Below, piece after piece: positions 1 to 5,945 of a stretch of DNA of 7,264 nt. Under the pieces are notes generated by a model, which was given only the letters and a program-made list of their open reading frames with translations, did no database searches and was not told the DNA's origin. The translations under genes were made by a program, and so were the position numbers. Where the stretch lies: NCBI GenBank assembly GCA_946403615.1, contig CAMJAO010000102.1:1-7264 (forward strand). The letters run 5' to 3'. Position 1 is the stretch's first letter; each line of letters starts with the position of its first letter. The stretch comes from an uncultured Prevotellaceae bacterium. GTDB lineage: Bacteria > Bacteroidota > Bacteroidia > Bacteroidales > Bacteroidaceae.

Positions 1-650
1 TTATCGCCTTCTTCCCACGATTTGATTTGATGGCTCTCATCATCAACCACCACATATTTATACTCAATCGGATGGCGCATGGCATCGACATTGACAGAGA
101 GAATCCAGTCGCCATCGCCCATGGGATTCATCTTTAGATAACGCGATGGATTCCAATCACCAACAGCAGGGTGACTTCCACAAATACCGACAGATTGCCC
201 TGCCTCTAATTGAGGTGCAGAGACACGGAAGATAACCGTTTTGCGGAACATGGGCAATTTCTCTATGTTCAGACATTGTCCCATGGTCCATCCCGTGATA
301 GACCTATACGCATCCGTATAAAGATGACAGGGCAACGGCGCGTCGCGCCATGCATCAGGAAAAACGTAATTGAGGGCACTGTCAACAGCAAAGCGCCTCG
401 GCACCTTACTCCATTCTCTACGCACAGTCTTTCCATCGGAATCCTCGACTTGATAAACATACTCAAGTGCCACCACGGGATTGGTGCGCGACTCCATCAG
501 CGAAGTCTCCACTGCCCATAGCGACCCGTCGTCGGTCTGCATCATGATATTCTGATACCGCTCCTTACCGTCAAGATGCCAACAGGTAAGACATACATGA
601 AGGCTTTCACCCCAGACTGTGTTATAATGAATAGAGAATTTCAGTTTCAT
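1..650 (-). CDS. malQ: 4-alpha-glucanotransferase (amylomaltase), N-terminal part with two CBM20 modules; partial at left edge
   Basis: Reading the minus strand from the ATG at 650-648 gives 216 codons without a stop up to the window edge; the TTA at positions 1-3 is out of frame and is not its stop. The family transfers alpha-1,4-glucan segments between maltodextrins in the cytoplasm. Seen here: residues 1 to about 115 form a first starch-binding-like beta module (FSIHYNTVWGESLHV at the start), and residues about 139-216 form a clear CBM20 (starch-binding domain) with the hallmark GDWNP around W166, EYKY near 196-199 and WEEGD at 212-216. The two-CBM20 N-terminus followed by a GH77 domain is the usual build of Bacteroidetes and plant-type (DPE2-like) enzymes. 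The GH77 catalytic part lies outside the window, so the enzymatic call is inferred from the N-terminus. It is divergent from mltG. Another CBM20 protein is the alternative, but the very start of the protein resembles Bacteroidales MalQ as I remember it. Confidence 0.85.
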   Translation of the reverse strand, partial: MKLKFSIHYNTVWGESLHVCLTCWHLDGKERYQNIMMQTDDGSLWAVETSLMESRTNPVVALEYVYQVEDSDGKTVRREWSKVPRRFAVDSALNYVFPDAWRDAPLPCHLYTDAYRSITGWTMGQCLNIEKLPMFRKTVIFRVSAPQLEAGQSVGICGSHPAVGDWNPSRYLKMNPMGDGDWILSVNVDAMRHPIEYKYVVVDDESHQIKSWEEGD

Positions 651-672
651 GGTTTTACATAGATACTTTTTG

Positions 673-680
673 CAAAATTA
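673..680 (-). promoter_or_regulatory. Candidate -7 box of the malQ promoter
   Basis: On the minus strand these bases read TAATTTTG, a full match to the Bacteroidetes sigma-ABfr -7 consensus TAnnTTTG. The box ends 22 nt before the malQ ATG, so the leader would be short (about 15 nt). The -33 element (TTTG) is not evident at the usual spacing, where only a weak T-rich stretch is found. The match is to a short, AT-rich consensus, hence the moderate confidence. Confidence 0.45.
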
Positions 681-755
681 CTACTTTTTTTCTTAAATCC
701 ATCATATTAAGACGATAAACCACACGAAACCAACACTTCATTGAAAAAAAATTAG

Positions 756-763
756 TAATTTTG
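756..763 (+). promoter_or_regulatory. Candidate -7 box of the mltG promoter
   Basis: The plus strand reads TAATTTTG, a full match to the Bacteroidetes -7 consensus TAnnTTTG. It would give a transcript starting near 770 and a leader of about 35 nt before the mltG ATG at 805. A TTG at 741-743 lies only 12 nt upstream, closer than the usual -33 spacing, so the -33 element is weak or absent. Confidence 0.45.
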
Positions 764-804
764 CCGCGAAATAAAAAGATATATTGTAACCGATATAGCC
801 ACCA

Positions 805-1872
805 ATGAAGAAAAAGACTCAAAAACGCAAAAAGAGCGCGTCGAAACGGAAGAAACAGCTCAAACGGATTGGCCTGGCATTAGGATTGCTGGCACTTATA
901 GCCGTTGGAGCAGGATGGTATTTTCTGTTTTCCGCCATGAATGCTACCGGTGAGACCCAATATGTGTATATAGACCAAGACGACAACATCGACTCTGTTT
1001 ACATAAAAGTGGGAGCCGTATCAAAAGGCCGTTGCATGACAGGATTCAAACTGTTGGCCGGTTCCGGCAAATATGCAGACAATATTCATAAAGGGCGTTA
1101 TGCCATTGATAAAAGTATAAGTGCATACCGCCTGTACCAGAAATTGAAAGTCGGAGAACAGACACCTCTCAACGTAACCGTTCCTTCGGTACGCACGTTG
1201 GATGTTTTGGCAGCCCGTGTGAGCAAGAAATTGGAGATGGACAGTGTGACGCTTTATCGCGCATTGTCAGATCCTGCTATTTGCCAGAAATTTGATACTG
1301 ACACCGCCAACATTATCGGTCTGTTCCTGCCCGAGACCTATAGTATGAATTGGGATGTGACCCCCGAGGAGTTGATAGGACGCATGAAAAAAGAAAGCGA
1401 CAAATACTGGACTGACGAACGCAAAGCACAAGCGAAAGCCCAAGGCCTGACTCCGGCAGAAGCCGTGACCCTGGCCAGTATCGTGGCAGAAGAGACCAAC
1501 AATAAAGAAGAGAAACCGAGTGTGGCAGGGTTATATCTGAACCGCCTGAAGATCAACATGTTATTACAAGCGGACCCGACTGTAAAATTCGCATTGAAAA
1601 ATTTCGGCGCCAAAAGGGTACTGAATAGCATGTTGACAGTTGACAATCCCTATAACACCTATAAATACGTAGGTTTGCCCCCGGGTCCCATCCGTAACCC
1701 GGAGCGTGTCAACATCGATGCCGTACTCAACCCCACTCAGCATGACTATCTGTATATGTGCGCCAAAGAGACTTTCGACGGGACACATAATTTCGCCAAG
1801 ACCATGGCCGAGCATCAGGTGAATGCCCGCAGATATGCACAAGCCCTGAATGAACGGGGAATCAAGAAATAA
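805..1872 (+). CDS. mltG: Endolytic murein transglycosylase MltG (YceG family)
   Basis: The 355-residue product is an inner-membrane lytic transglycosylase that cleaves nascent glycan strands next to the synthesis machinery and may act as a terminase of chain elongation. Seen here: a very basic cytoplasmic tail (13 K/R in residues 1-21), a single membrane anchor at about 22-44, then a periplasmic part. The catalytic YceG domain shows ASIVAEET with the presumed catalytic Glu at E230 (aligned by eye to the Glu before Thr in the E. coli ASIVEKET motif), LQADPTV at 254-260 and GLPPGPIRNP at 290-299. The length fits the family (about 340 residues) and all the key motifs are intact. The ATG at 805 is chosen because it puts the basic tail directly before the anchor and lies 41 nt after a promoter-like box. 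It is the first gene of the plus-strand block. It needs no frameshift or unusual start. Confidence 0.95.
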   Translation: MKKKTQKRKKSASKRKKQLKRIGLALGLLALIAVGAGWYFLFSAMNATGETQYVYIDQDDNIDSVYIKVGAVSKGRCMTGFKLLAGSGKYADNIHKGRYAIDKSISAYRLYQKLKVGEQTPLNVTVPSVRTLDVLAARVSKKLEMDSVTLYRALSDPAICQKFDTDTANIIGLFLPETYSMNWDVTPEELIGRMKKESDKYWTDERKAQAKAQGLTPAEAVTLASIVAEETNNKEEKPSVAGLYLNRLKINMLLQADPTVKFALKNFGAKRVLNSMLTVDNPYNTYKYVGLPPGPIRNPERVNIDAVLNPTQHDYLYMCAKETFDGTHNFAKTMAEHQVNARRYAQALNERGIKK

Positions 1873-1967
1873 AGAAAAGCCCTTTTGTAGTTGAAGGGAC
1901 TCGAATTGAAGATTTAAGACAAAAACATTTGCATGTTCAAATAAATCGAATAATAATCTATAAAAAT
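1873..1967 (+). other. mltG-glnS intergenic spacer with weak promoter-like box
   Basis: The 95-bp spacer holds a short hairpin (CCCTT 1880-1884 pairing with AAGGG 1894-1898) just after the mltG stop, without a following T run, and AACATTTG at 1924-1931, which matches TAnnTTTG except for its first base. A TTG at 1906-1908 is too close for a regular -33 element. Thus glnS may have its own promoter or be read through from mltG; the sequence does not decide between them. Confidence 0.25.
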
Positions 1968-3668
1968 ATGACTGAGACAGTAAACACCAATGAAGAGAAA
2001 CGAAGCATCAGTTTCGTAGAACAATTAGTGGAAAAAGACCTGGAAGAAGGTAAGAACGGCGGACGCATCCAAACGCGTTTCCCGCCAGAACCCAACGGTT
2101 ATTTACACATCGGTCATGCCAAGGCCATCTGCATGGACTTCGGCATTGCCGAAAAATATAACGGTGTATGCAACCTGCGTTTCGACGACACCAACCCCTC
2201 GAAAGAGAACAACGAATATGTGGAAAATATCCTCAACGATATCCAGTGGTTGGGTTTCCATTGGGGTAATTTGTATTATGCTTCCGACTATTTCGAGCAA
2301 TTGTGGGAATTTGCCGTTTGGATGATTAAGAAAGGACTTGCCTATATTGACGAGCAGACCTCTGAACAAATAGCCGAACAGAAAGGCACCCCCACTGAGC
2401 CTGGTAAGCCCTCACCCTATCGTGACCGTCCGGTAGAAGAGAACTTGAGACTTTTCAACGCGATGAACACACCCGAAGCCGTGGAAGGTTCGATGGTGCT
2501 ACGTGCCAAACTCGACATGAGCAACCCGAACATGCACTTCCGCGATCCTATCATGTATCGTATTATCCACACCCCACACCACCGCACGGGCACGAAGTGG
2601 AATGCTTACCCCATGTATGACTTTGCCCACGGACAAAGCGACTATTTCGAGGGTGTGACCCACTCTGTCTGTACATTGGAGTTTGTGCCTCACCGTCCGC
2701 TCTACGACAAGTTTATTGACTTCTTACAAGAGAAAGAATGCCAGACCGACTACCGTCCACGCCAGATAGAGTTCAACCGTCTGAACCTGACCTACACCAT
2801 GATGAGCAAGCGCAAACTGCTGGCTTTGGTGACGGAGAAAAAAGTAAACGGTTGGGACGATCCTCGAATGCCGACTTTGAGCGGTATGCGCCGCCGCGGC
2901 TATTCGCCCGAAAGCATCCGCAAATTCATTGACTCTATCGGCTATACCAAATTTGACGCATTGAACGACATGGCCCTTCTGGAAGCCGCTGTTCGTGAAG
3001 ACCTGAACGCACGCAGTATCCGTGTGAGCGCCGTTTTGAATCCCGTGAAACTGATTATCACCAACTATCCCGATAATGAGACCGAAGAGATGACTGCCGT
3101 GAACAACCCCGAAAATGAGGCTGACGGCACCCACAGCATCACTTTCTCAAAGAACCTGTGGATAGAACGTGACGATTTCATGGAAGATGCTCCGAAGAAA
3201 TTCTTCCGTATGACCCCGGGAAAAGAAGTGCGCCTGAAGAACGCATACATAGTCATGTGTACAGGTTGCAAGAAAGACGCCGAGGGCAATATCGAAGAGA
3301 TATATGCAGAATATGACCCTGAGAGCAAGAGCGGTAAAGAAGGAGCCAACCGTAAAGTGAAAGGCACCCTTCACTGGGTATCTGCCGACCACTGCCAAGA
3401 GGCAGAAGTACGGGTATATGACAGATTGTTCAATGTGGAGAATCCGTCAGCCGACGAGCGCGACTTCCGCGAATTGCTCAATCCTGAATCTCTGCAAGTG
3501 CTTGATCACTGTTATGTGGAAAATTATGCTGCGGAGCGTAAGGCAGGCGAATATTTGCAATTCCAGCGTATCGGCTATTTCATGGCAGACATTGATTCCA
3601 CACCTGAACATCTGGTGTTCAACAAGACAGTGGGTCTGAAAGACACCTGGGCTAAGATGAACAAATAA
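1968..3668 (+). CDS. glnS: Glutamine--tRNA ligase (GlnRS)
   Basis: This cytoplasmic class I synthetase couples glutamine to tRNA-Gln using ATP. The 566-residue protein, counted from the ATG at 1968, has the HIGH motif (H47-H50 in PNGYLHIGHAK), the RFDDTNP loop at 71-77 that contributes to substrate binding, the GlnRS-type YPMYDFAHGQSD at 214-225, the KMSKS equivalent MSKRK at 279-283, and a C-terminal beta-barrel anticodon-binding region from about 350 to 560 ending in VGLKDTWAK, as in E. coli GlnRS. Length matches the family (E. coli about 554), and there is no YqeY fusion. The frame stays open upstream to a TTG at 1929, but those 13 residues (rich in I, N and K) look like untranslated leader, so the ATG is preferred. 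The YPMYDF motif and MSKRK favour GlnRS over the related GluRS. Its stop is 5 nt from the next gene, suggesting co-transcription. Confidence 0.97.
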   Translation: MTETVNTNEEKRSISFVEQLVEKDLEEGKNGGRIQTRFPPEPNGYLHIGHAKAICMDFGIAEKYNGVCNLRFDDTNPSKENNEYVENILNDIQWLGFHWGNLYYASDYFEQLWEFAVWMIKKGLAYIDEQTSEQIAEQKGTPTEPGKPSPYRDRPVEENLRLFNAMNTPEAVEGSMVLRAKLDMSNPNMHFRDPIMYRIIHTPHHRTGTKWNAYPMYDFAHGQSDYFEGVTHSVCTLEFVPHRPLYDKFIDFLQEKECQTDYRPRQIEFNRLNLTYTMMSKRKLLALVTEKKVNGWDDPRMPTLSGMRRRGYSPESIRKFIDSIGYTKFDALNDMALLEAAVREDLNARSIRVSAVLNPVKLIITNYPDNETEEMTAVNNPENEADGTHSITFSKNLWIERDDFMEDAPKKFFRMTPGKEVRLKNAYIVMCTGCKKDAEGNIEEIYAEYDPESKSGKEGANRKVKGTLHWVSADHCQEAEVRVYDRLFNVENPSADERDFRELLNPESLQVLDHCYVENYAAERKAGEYLQFQRIGYFMADIDSTPEHLVFNKTVGLKDTWAKMNK

Positions 3669-3673
3669 GCCTA

Positions 3674-5110
3674 TTGCCGATAGAGCCAGTGGACAATTCA
3701 TATTTCGACAGCAAAGAATTTAAGGAAGACCTGAGAAGGTACGAAGAGATGATACATGGCGGCGACACCACGTATCTCGATTCAGAACAACTGACCGACA
3801 TCGCCGAGTATTACCACAGCCGTGGTCAAATCGACGATGCCGTGTCTGTTGCCACTTATGCTATCGACTTATTTAATGGCGCCACCGCCCCACTCGTTTT
3901 CATGGCCCGTATGATGCTTGTCCGTGACAATGATCCTGAAAGAGCCGAGGAGTATGCCAGCCAAATAGAGGACAAATCAGATTTGGATTACTATTACATC
4001 GAGGCGGAAATCATGATTGCCAAAGGACAATATACCGAGGCGAATGAATATCTTCATTCCTGCTACGACACACTGGATGACCCGTTGGACCGCAGTGATT
4101 TCATCTTAGATGCCGCCACTCTCATGGCCGACTATGAGCAAATGGAGATGGCGCACGAATGGTTGAAACAATCGAATGAGACAGAGTGCAATGACTACCA
4201 AGAGGCGTTGGGACGTATCTTGTTCAGCAAAGGCGATTATGCCGAAAGCGAGCGTATATTTACACGACTGATTGACGAAAACCCCTTTTCCGCCTATTAT
4301 TGGAACCAATTGTCTGCCTCGCAACTGATGCAGGACAACATACACGAAGCCATTACCAGCAGTGAGTATGCTCTCGCCATCAACCCTAATGACGAAGAAG
4401 CGCTGCTGAATAAGGCCAACGGTTTGTTGATGCTCTTTAATTACGAGGACGCCCTGAAGTATTATCACCAATACAGCGAGATGCATCCCCAGGAAGCGGT
4501 GGGCGACTTGTATCAAGGAATCTGCCTGTTTAATTTGAACCGTCTGGAAGAAGCCATCGAACACCTGAAGAAGGCGGAAGCGAATTATCGCGGCGAGTAT
4601 AAACAATATCAACAGGAGATATACCAGGAACTGGCATTTGCCCTGAGTCGTGCAGGTCGTCTGGATGAGGCTTTGTATTATGTAAATAAGACAGCAGATA
4701 TCGAATGTAACCATGAAGAGATGACAGTACTAAAAGGCCATCTCTATCTGGAGCATCAACGTATCGAAGAAGCCCAAATTTGTTTTCAAGAAGCCGTTGA
4801 CGCTTCGAACATGTCGCCCGCTATCTTGTTGCGTATCGCCATCTCGGTATATGACAACAATTACATCCATTTGGCATACAACATGTTTCAATCGCTATTG
4901 GAGGCATCTGACGGCAATATGAGCGACGGTTATTCTTATTTGGCGGTCTGCGCCTATGAGTTAGGCAATTACGACGATTATCTGCGCTATCTACGAAAAG
5001 CCGTCATTGAGAATCCACGCGAAGCGCGAAACGTGTTGAACGGGCTGTTTCCAGAAGGCATGGACCCGGAAGAGTATTATGAAGAGGCCAAGCGACTGTT
5101 AAAGAAATGA
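3674..5110 (+). CDS. Tetratricopeptide repeat (TPR) protein of unknown partner
   Basis: The product of about 478 residues is made almost wholly of helical TPR-like repeats and is strongly acidic, with no signal peptide or membrane segment, so it is probably cytoplasmic. Clearer repeats lie at about 107-136, 174-204 (ALGRILFSKGDYAESERIF), 207-240 (ending YALAINPND), 241-273, 275-305 (LYQGICLFNLNRLEEAIEHL), 316-347, 350-380 and 417-448 (ending AVIENP). TPR arrays bind other proteins; nothing here identifies the partner. The start is inferred: an in-frame TAA lies at 3653-3655, and the first ATG is codon 26 (3749), inside what looks like the conserved N-terminus (VDNSYFDSKEF). TTG at 3674, 5 nt after the glnS stop, is the best start; GTG at 3689 is an alternative. 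Tight spacing implies translation from the glnS transcript. Confidence 0.85.
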   Translation: MPIEPVDNSYFDSKEFKEDLRRYEEMIHGGDTTYLDSEQLTDIAEYYHSRGQIDDAVSVATYAIDLFNGATAPLVFMARMMLVRDNDPERAEEYASQIEDKSDLDYYYIEAEIMIAKGQYTEANEYLHSCYDTLDDPLDRSDFILDAATLMADYEQMEMAHEWLKQSNETECNDYQEALGRILFSKGDYAESERIFTRLIDENPFSAYYWNQLSASQLMQDNIHEAITSSEYALAINPNDEEALLNKANGLLMLFNYEDALKYYHQYSEMHPQEAVGDLYQGICLFNLNRLEEAIEHLKKAEANYRGEYKQYQQEIYQELAFALSRAGRLDEALYYVNKTADIECNHEEMTVLKGHLYLEHQRIEEAQICFQEAVDASNMSPAILLRIAISVYDNNYIHLAYNMFQSLLEASDGNMSDGYSYLAVCAYELGNYDDYLRYLRKAVIENPREARNVLNGLFPEGMDPEEYYEEAKRLLKK

Positions 5111-5166
5111 GGTTGAGGAGAGTGAATTATATATCATATTAAGAGAAAGACAAGTATTTACAAGCA
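5111..5166 (+). other. Short AT-rich spacer before dedA
   Basis: This 56-bp gap between the TPR gene stop and the dedA start has no hairpin that would end transcription and no convincing TAnnTTTG box, so dedA is probably read from the upstream transcript. No Shine-Dalgarno run precedes the ATG; a TATTTA stretch ends 7 nt before it. Confidence 0.3.
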
Positions 5167-5832
5167 ATGAGTTGGATTACATCCCTGATAGGACATTTGA
5201 ATTATGGAACAGTGCTGCTGCTGATGCTGTTGGAGAGCACTGTCATACCCGTACCCTCTGAACTGGTGGTATCGCCAGCAGCCTACCATGCCGCAGGCGG
5301 CCACCTGAATGTGTTTTTAGTGATATTGTTTGCCACAATTGGCGCCGACCTTGGAGCCAGCATCAACTATGTGGCAGGTTATTACCTTGGGCGTCCCATC
5401 ATTTATAAATTCGCCAACAGCAAATGGGGCAAGATGTGCCTATTGAATCAAGAGAAAGTTGAAAAGAGCGAAAAGTATTTCAATGACCATGGCATGGTCG
5501 CTACTATATCAGGACGTCTTATACCCGGAATTCGGCATCTTATCTCCATTCCCGCAGGACTGTCGAAGATGAATTACTGGAAATTCTTACTCTACACGAC
5601 CATCGGAGCCGGTGTATGGAATTGCATTCTCGCAGCGCTAGGCTGGTATTTGCATTCTGTGGTACCAGAGGACCAACTGACGGAGAAATTAGAGGAATAT
5701 GGCGACTACATCAAGTGGGGCATTTTAGCACTTGTAGGGTTGGTCGTTCTGTATTTCACCGTTCGATGGTTTGTGAAAAAAAGGAAAAAGGCCAATACTG
5801 GCATTGACAAGTCAGAAGAACAAGGTGAATAA
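5167..5832 (+). CDS. DedA-family (SNARE-associated / VTT domain) inner-membrane protein
   Basis: The 221-residue integral membrane protein belongs to the DedA family, whose members include flippases for undecaprenyl phosphate (UptA type) and phospholipids and are often tied to proton gradients and membrane stress. Seen here: an N-terminal half-hairpin segment with ESTVIPVPSE (E23, E32), a hydrophobic stretch at about 48-75 with D61, the family signature GRLIPGIRH at 116-124 (R117, P120, R123) followed by SIPAGLSKM, then hydrophobic segments at about 140-165 and 183-203, and a charged, basic then acidic tail. Length is typical (about 200-220). The substrate cannot be told from sequence; a role in recycling the lipid carrier would fit the peptidoglycan enzyme upstream, but this is inference. 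It is the last gene before the hairpin terminator. ATG 5167 lies directly before the first hydrophobic stretch, as expected. Confidence 0.9.
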   Translation: MSWITSLIGHLNYGTVLLLMLLESTVIPVPSELVVSPAAYHAAGGHLNVFLVILFATIGADLGASINYVAGYYLGRPIIYKFANSKWGKMCLLNQEKVEKSEKYFNDHGMVATISGRLIPGIRHLISIPAGLSKMNYWKFLLYTTIGAGVWNCILAALGWYLHSVVPEDQLTEKLEEYGDYIKWGILALVGLVVLYFTVRWFVKKRKKANTGIDKSEEQGE

Positions 5833-5885
5833 CTATTACGCACGTTAGACTATTCAGACCTTTAGAATCACTTTAGCATGATCAT

Positions 5886-5922
5886 AAAAAAAAGGAGCCA
5901 CATCTGTGACTCCTGATTTTTT
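5886..5922. terminator. Bidirectional intrinsic terminator between dedA and xylA
   Basis: The stem pairs 5893-5901 with 5906-5914 (AGGAG and CAC with GTG and CTCCT) with one C-A mismatch (5898/5909) and a four-base loop (5902-5905). On the plus strand it is followed by GA and six T (5917-5922); on the minus strand the eight A at 5886-5893 read as a T run. It can thus stop the dedA transcript in one direction and the xylA transcript in the other, as fits two convergent genes. Confidence 0.85.
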
Positions 5923-5945
5923 ATAATATCAAATAAGCAGATGGC

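Larger units (their letters stand above)
672..764. repeat. 12-bp inverted repeat flanking the divergent promoter region
   Basis: TAGTAATTTTGC occurs at 753-764 on the plus strand, and its exact reverse complement lies at 672-683. The arms are 69 bp apart. Eight of the twelve bases in each arm are the TAnnTTTG promoter box, so much of the symmetry may simply reflect two promoters facing outward; the shared TAG before and C after the box are extra. Confidence 0.6.
651..804. promoter_or_regulatory. Divergent intergenic region malQ / mltG
   Basis: This 154-bp AT-rich gap separates two genes transcribed away from each other, so it must hold the promoter of each. It contains homopolymer runs (T7 near 685 and A8 from 744) and two outward-facing TAnnTTTG boxes, listed separately. 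No Shine-Dalgarno-like purine run precedes either start codon, as is common in Bacteroidetes. I see no riboswitch-like structure or small ORF in it. Confidence 0.7.

Noticed and set aside
210..521. Plus-strand ORF of 103 codons
   Set aside because: It lies wholly antisense to the well-supported malQ frame and has no recognisable domain; its composition is that of a shadow frame.
1880..1898. Hairpin after mltG considered as a terminator
   Set aside because: The stem has only five Watson-Crick pairs and one wobble and is followed by ACTCGAATT rather than a T run, so it does not fit an intrinsic terminator on the plus strand.
2724..3134. Minus-strand ORF of 136 codons inside glnS
   Set aside because: It is antisense to the MSKRK region of GlnRS, which is conserved, and shows no motif of its own.
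3389..3660. Possible frame change near the end of glnS, suggested by a second plus-strand ORF at 3418-3639
   Set aside because: The glnS frame continues unbroken to the expected C-terminal VGLKDTWAK, so the other frame is only a shadow.
4106..4714. Minus-strand ORF of 202 codons inside the TPR gene
   Set aside because: The hydrophobic product is what the reverse complement of acidic, helix-rich TPR codons yields; it has no promoter, no family resemblance, and the plus-strand repeats are convincing.
5616..5807. Plus-strand ORF of 63 codons overlapping dedA
   Set aside because: It is a +1-type shadow of the DedA frame; the dedA frame keeps its membrane segments through this stretch, so no frameshift or second gene is needed.
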